Source of the DNA: an uncultured Victivallales bacterium
Lineage (GTDB): Bacteria > Verrucomicrobiota > Lentisphaeria > Oligosphaerales > JAFGRS01
Length of the DNA stretch: 20,495 bases
NCBI GenBank assembly: GCA_903834675.1
Contig: CAILKC010000593.1
Location: 1 to 20,495, forward strand
Reading direction: 5' to 3'
Below, one piece after another: positions 6,727 to 15,170 of this stretch. The position numbers and the translations under genes are program-made. The notes under the pieces are model-generated. The model searched no databases, was not told the DNA's origin, and saw only the letters and a program-made list of their open reading frames with translations. Numbering within the stretch: the stretch's first letter is position 1; every line of letters begins with the position of its first letter.

Positions 6727-9700
6727 CAAGGCGTCCCCGTGGTGCGCGGTCCGGCGGGCCAGCAGCCGTATTCGTCGCGTTCGAGGTAGTCGCGCAAGCG
6801 CTCCACCTCGACCGCGCGGAAGCGCGCCACCGCGGCGGTCACCTCCGCGGGGCTCTTGTTGGCGCCCCCGGCGAAAAGGGGCTCCCCTGGACGAAACGCT
6901 TCGACCGGCAGGGCGGGCTCGAGGGCGCCATCGGCGCCGCGGCGCGCCGCCAGGCGCAGTGCCAGGCGCGACCGATCCTTGGTCTCCCGCAGAACCCACA
7001 GCTCGGGAGGCGCCGCCGGAAGCCGCAGCACCCAGGCGCCCTCGCCGGGTAGCAGCCCCCGCCGGCCGGCCCACTGTACGCCGAGGTGCAGGCAGGCATC
7101 AGACGCTGCCTGGCGCAGTTGGTACTCCTGGTCGAGCGCGGCCTCCGAGAAGGCGAACTTTTCCAGCAGGTGTTCGATGGCGTTGCGTTCGGCCCGGTAG
7201 GGCGCCGAGGCCCGGCACAGCCAGGAGGTCTGCAGATCGAGCTTCTTGGCCTGCTCCTGGAGGTCCCGCAAGCTCTCCGGCAGGCACCAGCGCCCCGCCA
7301 GACGCTCGGCATAGCCGATGAAGTCGGTCATCAGGGTCAGAACCACCTGCGGTTCGAGCGCGGCATCGCTGTCATCCGGCGACCGCAGCCGCGCCCACTC
7401 GGCATACAGGCGGCCCGTCTGCTGCACCAAAAAGCGCGCCAGATCGGCGTCGGCAAGGGCCTCGTACTGGCCCAGGAAAGTGCGCATGAAAACACAGTGC
7501 GGCAGGAGCTTCGGGATGCGGTTGCCGAGGTAGACGACGCTGAGTTCCTCGAAGGCGGGCTCGGTGTCGTCGGGCGCCGGCGTGTAAGCCAGTATCTTCG
7601 CGTCCTTGAGGCGGTACGGCGGCGCGGCCTCCCCCGCCGGCCGCGGTTTCTTTGCATGGGCCTCGCAGATCTCACCCAGTGGAATTCCGTAGTAGAGAGG
7701 TTCCTTGCGGTTCGCCCAGGCCACCAACGGAGGCGTCTTCAGAATCCCCATTCGAGCGGCTTGCGGTTTTCGGCTGTCATCTGGGTCGGCAGGGGCGAAC
7801 ACGGCCTGCCAGGACCGCACGAAAAGCGCGTTCTCTTGGTAGTCCCCGATCGCCGTCTTCACCGCGGCGCTATTCTGGTCGCGGGAGCGCAGGGACTCCA
7901 GCCGTTCGGTAAGCGGCCGATACCAGTAGATATTGCCCTCGGGAATCCCGGCGAGAGACTGCTTGAGTTGCGCCTCTGGCAGCGCGGCCACTTCTCGGGT
8001 CCCCGGGTAGGCAGTGATCGCCACCGCGTGCGGCCCCAGCGCGGCCAAGCGGCCCAGTGTCTTGGCGAAGGTCTCATCGCCACAGGTCTCGGAGACTTCT
8101 ATGGCCGCCTGGAAGTAGCGCTGCAAGGTGGGCGCTTCGCGCAGCGCCAGCAGTGGGCGCCACCGAGCTTCCGTGACCTCTTGGGCGGCCTTCAGGGCGC
8201 GGCTGAGCGCTTCGAGGGGCGCCCGGACGTGGTCGGAGACGCGCTCGCTGGTCTTGCGGGTACGCTCGGCTTCGTCTTGCAGGCGAGTGAGCTCCGCCAG
8301 GGCTTTCCGGAGTTCATCCGGGTCGATGGTCTGCAGCGCGGGAGTCAGCTCGGCGAGCTTCGCCTGCAATTCGGCGACCCGGTCCAGGAAGGCCTTGTCG
8401 AGTTCGGTCTGGCGTTGCACCCGGGCCGTCTGCCACTCGCTGTGCAGGGCATCGCGCTGGTTACGGCACTGGGGCTCAAGGTCGAGGGCGCCGTCCGTCA
8501 GCGCTTGGTCGAGATCGTCAAACAGCGTTTTCAACTCAGTATCATCAGGGGTCCAGCCTGCCTCTCGGGCCCGCCGCAGACGGTCGCTGGCCAGGTTGAC
8601 CCGCTCGCGGTTCGCCTCAATCTGCTGGGCCAGCCGGGTCGTCTGCTCCTCGAGCCCGCGGACCTCGATCCACCTGGCCAGGTGAGGATGCTCCGCGGTC
8701 AGCTCCTCCAGTAACTGGCGCGCCTCCTTGACCTGCCGTCGTTCCAACGCCTGCGCCACGCGGAAGCTCCAGCGGGTCGCGCCGCTCCAGGTCACGTAGG
8801 CTATCGCTCCGGCCGTCAGCCCGGCGAGCGCCACGACGGCGACCGCGAGCTGCTTGAGGAGTCGTCGCCGCGCCTCGGCTTGGCGGCGCTCATCCTGCTC
8901 TGCCAAGGCGCCTCGGACCATGGACGGCAAGTCTGCGGGGACCTCACGATCCAGGGTCAGGAGCTGCTGCCAGAATCCGGTCAGGCCGGGATTCTGGCGG
9001 TCTGAGCGCACGATGTCGTACAGCTGTGCCACCAGCTCCTGATGCTCCTTGACGCTCTGCCGCTCACGGTCGCGCTCGGACACCCAGACCCGGGCCATGT
9101 CGACCTGCCGCATCATCTCGGGCGGCGCGACAAAGTCGTGGCTGGCAAGAAGCTCATCTATCGTCTCCAGAGCGGCCCGCACCGCGCTCTCGCTGGCCGC
9201 GCTCAGCGCTTCGGCAAGCTCTTCTGTGGCGTACTTGAAGACGACCATCCCAAGACTAGCGCGCAGCGTCTCCGCGGGCCCGCGGCAGAGCCAGTCCGGG
9301 GCCAGCTCTCGCCGCAAGGCCGTCAGCCGCAGCCGGTCCTGGCTCGCGACAGCCTGCGACACGATGACCGCAAGCTCGTCCAGGCGCTTCGCTTCGGCCT
9401 GGCGCAACTCACTCTCCCAGGCGGGGTTCTCGGGCTGCCGCTCATGCAGGCTGCGCAACCAGGTCACCGACGCCTTGTGGTCACGGTCATGGATGGCGAT
9501 GCGCCGCCGGTCCAGCAGGCCAGCGAGGTCGGTTCCCTGCGCAAAGCCCTCATTCAGATCATCCACCTCGCGGTTGCTGAACGGGGTCGGCACCTCCCAG
9601 CCGTTCTGCGCACAGAGGTCGCGCCAGCGCTCGACCTCGGGGAACTCCAGCGCATCCAGCAGTTCGAAGATATGCGTTTCCTTGATGGAACGCACCATCT

Positions 9701-9872
9701 CGCTGAACTGCCCGGCGCGATAGAGCTTGCAGCACTCTCCCAGCCACTGTTCCGCTCGGCGACAATGCGTGGCGAACTCGGTGGCGACCTCGGCCTGATT
9801 GACGCCGCGCGGCACCCGGCCATCGAGGATGCCGCGGATCAGGCCGGCGAGTTGGGCTGGCGTGTTTCTCAT
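6726..9872 (-). CDS. Large one-helix coiled-coil protein, unknown
   Basis: The 1048-residue product is not recognised as a known family. Its first 330 residues are mostly alpha-helical and soluble. One clear membrane helix lies at about 341-361, with a dense positive cluster just before it (ERRQAEARRRLLKQ), so the N-terminal part should be cytoplasmic and the rest outside. Residues about 370-570 are a long coiled coil (many L, E, Q, R in heptad-like spacing). A large globular region of about 450 residues closes the protein. An in-frame TAA just upstream makes the ATG at 9872 the first possible ATG, though no clear ribosome site is seen and 51 nt separate it from the GAP1-like gene. By layout it could link the cytoplasmic GTPase part to the envelope motor part of this operon. 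That is inference. Confidence 0.8.
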   Translation of the reverse strand: MRNTPAQLAGLIRGILDGRVPRGVNQAEVATEFATHCRRAEQWLGECCKLYRAGQFSEMVRSIKETHIFELLDALEFPEVERWRDLCAQNGWEVPTPFSNREVDDLNEGFAQGTDLAGLLDRRRIAIHDRDHKASVTWLRSLHERQPENPAWESELRQAEAKRLDELAVIVSQAVASQDRLRLTALRRELAPDWLCRGPAETLRASLGMVVFKYATEELAEALSAASESAVRAALETIDELLASHDFVAPPEMMRQVDMARVWVSERDRERQSVKEHQELVAQLYDIVRSDRQNPGLTGFWQQLLTLDREVPADLPSMVRGALAEQDERRQAEARRRLLKQLAVAVVALAGLTAGAIAYVTWSGATRWSFRVAQALERRQVKEARQLLEELTAEHPHLARWIEVRGLEEQTTRLAQQIEANRERVNLASDRLRRAREAGWTPDDTELKTLFDDLDQALTDGALDLEPQCRNQRDALHSEWQTARVQRQTELDKAFLDRVAELQAKLAELTPALQTIDPDELRKALAELTRLQDEAERTRKTSERVSDHVRAPLEALSRALKAAQEVTEARWRPLLALREAPTLQRYFQAAIEVSETCGDETFAKTLGRLAALGPHAVAITAYPGTREVAALPEAQLKQSLAGIPEGNIYWYRPLTERLESLRSRDQNSAAVKTAIGDYQENALFVRSWQAVFAPADPDDSRKPQAARMGILKTPPLVAWANRKEPLYYGIPLGEICEAHAKKPRPAGEAAPPYRLKDAKILAYTPAPDDTEPAFEELSVVYLGNRIPKLLPHCVFMRTFLGQYEALADADLARFLVQQTGRLYAEWARLRSPDDSDAALEPQVVLTLMTDFIGYAERLAGRWCLPESLRDLQEQAKKLDLQTSWLCRASAPYRAERNAIEHLLEKFAFSEAALDQEYQLRQAASDACLHLGVQWAGRRGLLPGEGAWVLRLPAAPPELWVLRETKDRSRLALRLAARRGADGALEPALPVEAFRPGEPLFAGGANKSPAEVTAAVARFRAVEVERLRDYLERDEYGCWPAGPRTTGTP

Positions 9873-9923
9873 GGATGGTTACTGCTGTGGCTTTGTCTGC
9901 TGTGCCGTCCCGGCGCTGGCCGG

Positions 9924-12851
9924 TCACGGTCGACGCACGGCGGTCGGCGACCCGTCTTCGTGCCCTGCCGGGATTCCCCGCAGGAAAGGATTGAGGTCCT
10001 CATCCCTGCGGCACGTCACCTCTGTCACTCGAACCTCGATCCAGTTCCCCAGGCGCCGGACCTCCTGCGTCCAGCGTGTCTCCACCTCCGCCAGCCGCTT
10101 CTGCAGCCAGACCTGCTGTAACGTATCGCGCTTGTAGTCAAGGAAACACTGCTTGTCCCCCAGCGGCTTCGTCTTCAGCGAGAGTGGCACCCCGCGGTCG
10201 TCAGCGAGCAGCGCCTTCTCCAGCTCCGTAGAATTGAGTTGCAGCCACTCCTGGCGCAGGGCCTCGATCTCTGTGTCCAAGCTCTGCGAGTGACCCCGCA
10301 AGCGCTGTCGGCCGAGCGCCAACAAGCGCTCGGTGGCGACGCTGGGAGCGACGCCATTGGCGTCACGCAACTTGCAGAGCCACAACTGCTTCAGAGCGGT
10401 ACGACGGTAGTTGATGAAGCGCTCTTCATCCAGCCCGACTCGCTTCTCGTTGTAGCGTCCATACAGAACCCGATCCTCCTCGGCGATCAGCTCGGAGTCA
10501 CGCTCTTTCGAGGTGTCCAGCAGCGACTCCAGAGCCGCCGCGCTGAGTTTCGCCCAGTGCCCATGCAGACGGTCCAAAGCCGCCGCCAGTCCGTCGGGGG
10601 GCGGGAAGGCGCAGAGGCTCTTACGCTCCTCCTGCAAGAGGGGTTCCAAAAGAGCTTTCGTCGTCTTGGCGTAAGTCTCCGCCAGGGCCAGCAGTGCAGC
10701 GCTCTGCAGCTCCTTGGCGGTCTGCTCGGAAATGCCCCGCGCCGCGGTTTGCTCATACTCCTTCAGGAAATGCCCGATCTTCCTGTCGAACTGTGGCTGC
10801 AGCGAGAAGGCCCGCCGCCACGCCTCGCGCCCGGGCTCCAACGAGCCGACGAAGGACGCCTTTTCCGCTGCCCTCTCCTGGCCCCAGGCCGCCGTCGGAA
10901 AGCTGAAGGCGATCTCCGCGGACCACTCCAGGCGGAGGGCCTCGACGCCCTCTTTCCCGGCGTCGGTAAGCGCGTGAAGTGCGGGCTCCGCAACCTCGGC
11001 CGGGAAAGCCGCCAGGGCCGGCGTCAGATCAAGCTCAAGCCGCCCCCCGAATCCCGCCTCTCCGGCCTCGGCAGGCGGCACGAAAACCGGGGCCGTGAAC
11101 CGCAGGGGGAACTCGAGGCAGCGCAGAATGTCCACCGCCCGCCAGGGACCGTTGGGCGCTGCGATAATGGCGAGGGCGAGCGGAGCGCTGCCCGGGCCCG
11201 CATACTCCGAACTCAGCTGCCAGCCACGGTCGAAAACATCCAGGCTGCCCTTGGCCCTCTCCCCCGTGAAGGCGTAACTGAAAATCTCCCGGTCAATGCC
11301 GCTGGCATCACGGCCACGCATCCTGACCGGCTCGTCCGCCGTCACCGCCGCCGTCACGGGTGCCGGCGCCGACGCCGCGACGAACAGCCGCAGCCGCAGT
11401 GCCGTCATGGCCGTCGGCAGGTCGGCGATCCCGGCGCGGCGGAGTGCTTCCTGGATATCCTTCAGACTGTGTTCTTCCGTCTTGACCCTGGAGGCGACCA
11501 GAACCACGGGCCCGGGCGGCGGCTCTGGGCTTGGTTTGGGCGGCTCGGCGGGCGGGGTCTCGGCAGCCGCAGGGACAACCGGCGCCAGGGCTGGCTCAGC
11601 TTGCTCTACGATCGGCCCCGGCGGCGGTGGCGAAGCCGGCGTCAAGGTCACAGCCGAGGCCGGAGTGGGCCGGTCGAGACCTACCGGATTCTCCGCCGTC
11701 GATGCCCGTGGCGCACCGGCGTAGGTCTTCCGGGTGAAGTGGTAAAGGAAGGCAGCGGCAAGCAGGGCCAGGGCCAGAATCACAACCAGCACGAGTCGGG
11801 CCACGGTTACGCTTGGCTCGTGCGGCCCCGGTGCCGTCCTTTCCGGCGCTGTCCCGTCCGCGCCAGCCGCCACCGCTGGTTGGCCAGGGGCGGCCTCCTT
11901 CTCCACCACCTGCACGCATCTCTGCCGCTGCCCCACCGACACGCGGGTGACCGCGCCAGGGGCCGTGAGCAGCGCGGCCGCGGCCGTGACCTCCGGACGC
12001 CAGCTCGCCCAGGTCGGCGCGGCGCCGCTGCGGGCGCACTCAACCAGCTCGTTGCCACTCTCCAGCTCCGGCAAGGGCCCCGCCAGATCGATCCGTAAGT
12101 CCGCCGGCCGGAAGCGTGCCTCCTTCAGTCCCCGACTTCCATGGGCGCAGAAACACCAGTTGCACGGTGATTGCAGAAAGGGCCGCTGGTAGTAGGTCGT
12201 AAAGGTGACGCGCCAGCGACTCTCGGGGGGCAGCAGGTTGCCCGCGTCAGCCGCCAGCCGCAGGACCTCGTCCGGGCTGCCGGCGAGGGTCTTCTCGGGG
12301 TCATAGAGGATCCAGGTCACACTCGCGGGGTCATCCATGAAGCGCGCCGCGAGCTGGCCCGCCCAGCCGGGATCAATCCCCAGGTCCACCCAGCTTTGCG
12401 CACGAGCGCTCGCCGCCGCCGCGACGGCAGGCAGGCAGCGCGAGTCTGCGATCAGCCGCGGGGGTTCGTCCCAGCCCCGCCGAAAAGTGGCAGGACAGCG
12501 CATGACCGCGGCCGGCCCCGTCGGCGACAGCACCTCGCTCTCGCGGTCCAGTAGCAAATGGTGCGCCAGATAGTTCGACCTGCCGGTAAAATCGAGGGCA
12601 TGGCAGGCCACGCGGGAGAGCACACTCAGGGCCTGTCCGCCGACAGTCACGCGGTAATGGGAAAACGCCGTCGGGTTCGCGCTCAGGTAGCGGGGGTCCG
12701 AGGCGCCAAATACCGGCGAGTAGGTGCTCAGGGCTTCCGCCAACGTCACATAGTTGGGCGGCATGCCCGCCGTGTAGGCCACGGTGCAGTAGCCCTGATC
12801 TCCCGACCTCAGGCCGCGTGGCACGGACGTATTGACCAGTTCCTGCGCCAT
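9924..12851 (-). CDS. GAP1-N2-type GTPase-associated protein with membrane helix
   Basis: The 975-residue protein opens with a segment I recognise as the GTPase-associated protein 1 N-terminal domain, type 2 (about 3-125: ELVNTSVPRGLRSGDQGYCTV, then GMPPNYVTLAEALS and ANPTAFSHYRV). A second conserved region, probably GAP1-M, covers about 130-280 and has a C-rich CNWCFC patch at 230-235. A membrane helix lies at about 351-371, then a Pro-rich linker (about 385-460) and a helical, coiled-coil-like C-terminal half. GAP1 proteins are known as partners of GTPases in predicted bacterial conflict systems; their chemistry is not established. The ATG at 12851 has AAGGGA before it and lies 10 nt after the FHA-GTPase stop; an ATG 120 nt upstream lies inside that gene and adds Cys/Arg-rich shadow sequence. 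Family call is from memory of the pattern. Confidence 0.78.
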   Translation of the reverse strand: MAQELVNTSVPRGLRSGDQGYCTVAYTAGMPPNYVTLAEALSTYSPVFGASDPRYLSANPTAFSHYRVTVGGQALSVLSRVACHALDFTGRSNYLAHHLLLDRESEVLSPTGPAAVMRCPATFRRGWDEPPRLIADSRCLPAVAAAASARAQSWVDLGIDPGWAGQLAARFMDDPASVTWILYDPEKTLAGSPDEVLRLAADAGNLLPPESRWRVTFTTYYQRPFLQSPCNWCFCAHGSRGLKEARFRPADLRIDLAGPLPELESGNELVECARSGAAPTWASWRPEVTAAAALLTAPGAVTRVSVGQRQRCVQVVEKEAAPGQPAVAAGADGTAPERTAPGPHEPSVTVARLVLVVILALALLAAAFLYHFTRKTYAGAPRASTAENPVGLDRPTPASAVTLTPASPPPPGPIVEQAEPALAPVVPAAAETPPAEPPKPSPEPPPGPVVLVASRVKTEEHSLKDIQEALRRAGIADLPTAMTALRLRLFVAASAPAPVTAAVTADEPVRMRGRDASGIDREIFSYAFTGERAKGSLDVFDRGWQLSSEYAGPGSAPLALAIIAAPNGPWRAVDILRCLEFPLRFTAPVFVPPAEAGEAGFGGRLELDLTPALAAFPAEVAEPALHALTDAGKEGVEALRLEWSAEIAFSFPTAAWGQERAAEKASFVGSLEPGREAWRRAFSLQPQFDRKIGHFLKEYEQTAARGISEQTAKELQSAALLALAETYAKTTKALLEPLLQEERKSLCAFPPPDGLAAALDRLHGHWAKLSAAALESLLDTSKERDSELIAEEDRVLYGRYNEKRVGLDEERFINYRRTALKQLWLCKLRDANGVAPSVATERLLALGRQRLRGHSQSLDTEIEALRQEWLQLNSTELEKALLADDRGVPLSLKTKPLGDKQCFLDYKRDTLQQVWLQKRLAEVETRWTQEVRRLGNWIEVRVTEVTCRRDEDLNPFLRGIPAGHEDGSPTAVRRP

Positions 12852-12861
12852 GTTCCCTTGG

Positions 12862-14739
12862 CTAGATGCTCTCAACGCCCGCGATCCGCGGCAGGCGCAG
12901 CCACGTCTCCGTTCCCGGTACCTGCACCGCGTAGCCGCCGTAACACACCGGCACATCCAGGGGCTCAGCACTACCCGGTACCACTACCTTCATGATCCGG
13001 CCGTTGACGTGGTACTGCTCCACGCTGAGGGCCTCCCGGTCAGCCGCACGCACAGCCAAAACATCACCCAGACAGGCCAGAATGTAGAGTAGCGGCGCCT
13101 CCACCCAGCCCGGATGGATGTCCCGCGGCCGCACCTCCTCGGAGAAACTCTCTACCGTCACCCCAGCCCGGCCCGACTCGCGGTGCCTGCCGGGGCAGTG
13201 ACCCAGGCCCGAGACCGGGATGTACAACACGTGCCGAGCAAAAGCCTCGGCAGTCTGCACCAGGCGCTGGGCATGCCGACTGAGAAAGCAGCGCACGCGA
13301 AACGACATCGCGACCAGCCGGGCCAGGTCCAGCGCGTAGGTGCCATGCTCCTCCGACCAGACCCATGGCTCCACGCTCAAATCGAATTCCGCCGGGAAGA
13401 CGTCTGCCTTGGAGAGACAGACGATAAACGGCTTCTCGTACAGCCCGCTGGCGCTGACGCCGCGCAGCCGCCGGATGCGGTTGAAGGTCTCATTCAGCAG
13501 GTTGTGCTGACTGTACGTCTGCAGTCCGCTCGCCACCGTGCCCCCACCTCGTACCACGGCCCGGCGCAAGCCGACATCCAGGATAGGATCGACCATGAAG
13601 ACGATGCCACCAGCCCGCGCAATGTGCTCCGTCCCAGGCTCCGCCGCACTGTCATGGTCGGGCTGAAAGTGCTCTCCCGCATTGTCGTAGCAGACCACCA
13701 GGCGGGAGCTGTCGTCCGCGGCGGCCTGCGTCTCGCGCTCGAAAGGCTTGACCTTGAAGAGGCAGGGGCGCGGCAGATGCACCTCCTGCCCCCCCAGCAT
13801 CACGGGCCGGTACTGGTCGCCCCGCAGAGCCGTTTTGTCGATCTTCTGCGGAGCATCCTCGTCCACCGCCAGAAACAGCGCTTCCTCGTAGCGGCTCAGC
13901 CAGTCATTCGCCCGTACGTCCAGGTCCAGGAATTCGCAGCCGAACTTGGCCGGCATCAGCTCTTTCAGACGCCAACTCATGGCCGCCAGGAAGTACGACT
14001 TACCGCTGCCGCTGGCGCCGACGATGGAAAGGAAGAAGGTGCGTGCCGTACGCAAGCTCGCCGACAGCACTAGATGGCAACGCGGACAGGCCCATTCGCG
14101 GCACTCGACGCCGTCTGGATCGATGGGGTTGCCATGGCCGGTGAACCGGGTCGGCAGAAAGCGCCGATACTCCGTGCGTCCCAGCACCGGATCGCCTTGC
14201 AGACTCCCGCTGCGCGCCACCGCCAGCATGTCCTTCAGCCCGAACTCCCACCAGCAATGCGGGCAGGTGATCTCGCCGCCCTCTGGGTTCGGCGTCCATC
14301 CGGTCTCGCCGTACTCGCCGTTGCCGAGTTCGACCTCGGGCAGGCGCCTTGCCTCGGGCAGGGGCTCGCGGACGGGTTCAGCCACCTGAGGCGTCCGCAG
14401 CGTCCGCTGCTTGCGCTTGGCGTCGGCCACCGTCTCGAAGCCCAGCCAAAACGTGAAGCTCCCAGCGCTGAACGTGCCCCCCAAACGACTCTGCACAACC
14501 GCGCTGCTGACGGCCTGGCCGTCCAGGGTCAGCGCCTCGGTGCCGCTGACATCCCTCACGGCCAGGTCATGACCCTTGGCGGTGATCTCCACCTGCGTCG
14601 GCGCCAGCCCGGCAGCGCTAATCGCAATGTCACAATCCGCCGAACTGCCGATCAGGACGGGGAAACTCTGCAGCAGAATCACCCCATCCATTCCGCTCAG
14701 GGGAACGAAGAACCAGTGTCGCTCGTCGGACACACTCAT
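12862..14739 (-). CDS. FHA - zinc ribbon - TRAFAC-like GTPase fusion
   Basis: The 625-residue protein has three parts. Residues about 8-100 look like a worn FHA domain (FPVLIGSSADCDIAI, VRDVSGTEALTLDG), a phosphothreonine-binding fold; the usual Arg after the first Gly is Ser here. A zinc ribbon follows, with CPHC at 159-162 and CPRC at 218-221. The rest is a P-loop domain: Walker A GASGSGKS (241-248), a DxxG-type motif in CYDNAGE (D352, G355) and an NKxD-like SKAD (443-446). These three together point to a GTPase, most like the DO-GTPase2 class that travels with GAP1 proteins. The start at 14739 begins the FHA fold; an ATG 93 nt upstream adds Arg/Gly shadow sequence. It is the first gene of the operon, just ahead of the GAP1-like partner. 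Confidence 0.82.
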   Translation of the reverse strand: MSVSDERHWFFVPLSGMDGVILLQSFPVLIGSSADCDIAISAAGLAPTQVEITAKGHDLAVRDVSGTEALTLDGQAVSSAVVQSRLGGTFSAGSFTFWLGFETVADAKRKQRTLRTPQVAEPVREPLPEARRLPEVELGNGEYGETGWTPNPEGGEITCPHCWWEFGLKDMLAVARSGSLQGDPVLGRTEYRRFLPTRFTGHGNPIDPDGVECREWACPRCHLVLSASLRTARTFFLSIVGASGSGKSYFLAAMSWRLKELMPAKFGCEFLDLDVRANDWLSRYEEALFLAVDEDAPQKIDKTALRGDQYRPVMLGGQEVHLPRPCLFKVKPFERETQAAADDSSRLVVCYDNAGEHFQPDHDSAAEPGTEHIARAGGIVFMVDPILDVGLRRAVVRGGGTVASGLQTYSQHNLLNETFNRIRRLRGVSASGLYEKPFIVCLSKADVFPAEFDLSVEPWVWSEEHGTYALDLARLVAMSFRVRCFLSRHAQRLVQTAEAFARHVLYIPVSGLGHCPGRHRESGRAGVTVESFSEEVRPRDIHPGWVEAPLLYILACLGDVLAVRAADREALSVEQYHVNGRIMKVVVPGSAEPLDVPVCYGGYAVQVPGTETWLRLPRIAGVESI

Positions 14740-14886
14740 GCTGGACTCTCTGCACCCGACCCAGGACCGTGCCACAACCCCACCGCAACCCCGTGTGCGG
14801 CCACCGTTCCGTCGTGCCCGGAAGGCAACCAACAGAGGCGCTCAAGGTAGCACCGACGCCAGGGCACTACAATCCGCGGAGCGCGT

Positions 14887-14909
14887 CCGGCAGGGGTGTT
14901 TCAAGAAAC
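14887..14909 (-). repeat. Dispersed GTTTCAAGAAAC motif, copy B
   Basis: Read on the minus strand, this is GTTTCTTGAAAC followed by ACCCCTGCCGG. The dyad is exact in reverse at 15140-15151, and the GAAAC-onward part matches 147-163 closely. It lies about 150 nt upstream of the FHA-GTPase start. Confidence 0.5.
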
Positions 14910-15139
14910 GACCGCCGTCGTCCCGTCGGCAGCGAAAGCGGCGTCGACGGGCCGCGTCCGCGGCCCTCTGCCGCACGCACTCCATATCGCGCCTCAGCTA
15001 TGTGGCGTGCGTGTGGCAAGGTCGCCGACGGCGACCGCGACACCGCTTTGGCTTGGCGCCTGTGTCATGCCTGACGGCGTGTGTTCTCGCGCAACCAGAA
15101 ACGGCAGACAGACCACGGGGTGTTGCGACGCCCAGCCCG

Positions 15140-15160
15140 GTTTCTTGAAACAGCCCTCCG
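15140..15160 (+). repeat. Dispersed GTTTCTTGAAAC motif, copy C
   Basis: This is the reverse-complement partner of copy B, followed by AGCCCTCCG. It begins 11 nt after the Hsp70 stop codon in the direction of that gene. It is too weak and lacks a T run to serve as a normal terminator. Confidence 0.5.
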
Positions 15161-15170
15161 CGCCCCGGGC

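Larger units (their letters stand above)
14740..15170. other. 431-bp gap with paired inverted repeats and hairpins
   Basis: No convincing protein gene is seen here. The gap separates the lidless Hsp70 gene from the eight-gene operon, both read leftward, so the operon promoter should lie here, but I find no good sigma-70 match. It holds two copies of the same 12-nt dyad in opposite directions (14898-14909 and 15140-15151), a 7-bp stem with 4-nt loop (14949-14955 with 14960-14966) and a 7-bp stem with 3-nt loop (15020-15026 with 15030-15036). The dense structure between inverted ends could be a small non-coding element, or regulatory DNA for the genes on either side. Confidence 0.5.

Noticed and set aside
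7086..12098. Plus-strand frames at 7086-8714, 9042-10121 and 10239-12098
   Set aside because: They mirror the two large minus-strand genes, are Arg/Gly/Gln-rich and show no domain; the minus-strand genes have membrane helices, coiled coils and coupled starts.
12852..12971. Longer start for the GAP1-like gene at 12971
   Set aside because: It would lie inside the FHA-GTPase gene and add Cys/Arg-rich shadow sequence; the ATG at 12851 has a good ribosome site and begins the conserved domain.
14740..14900. Operon promoter TTGTAG-17-TACCTT on the minus strand
   Set aside because: Each box matches the sigma-70 consensus at only 3 of 6, no better than chance in this region.
14898..15151. CIRCE or other heat-shock operator for the Hsp70 gene
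   Set aside because: The dyad GTTTCAAGAAAC does not match the CIRCE halves TTAGCACTC/GAGTGCTAA, and both copies are downstream of the Hsp70 gene.
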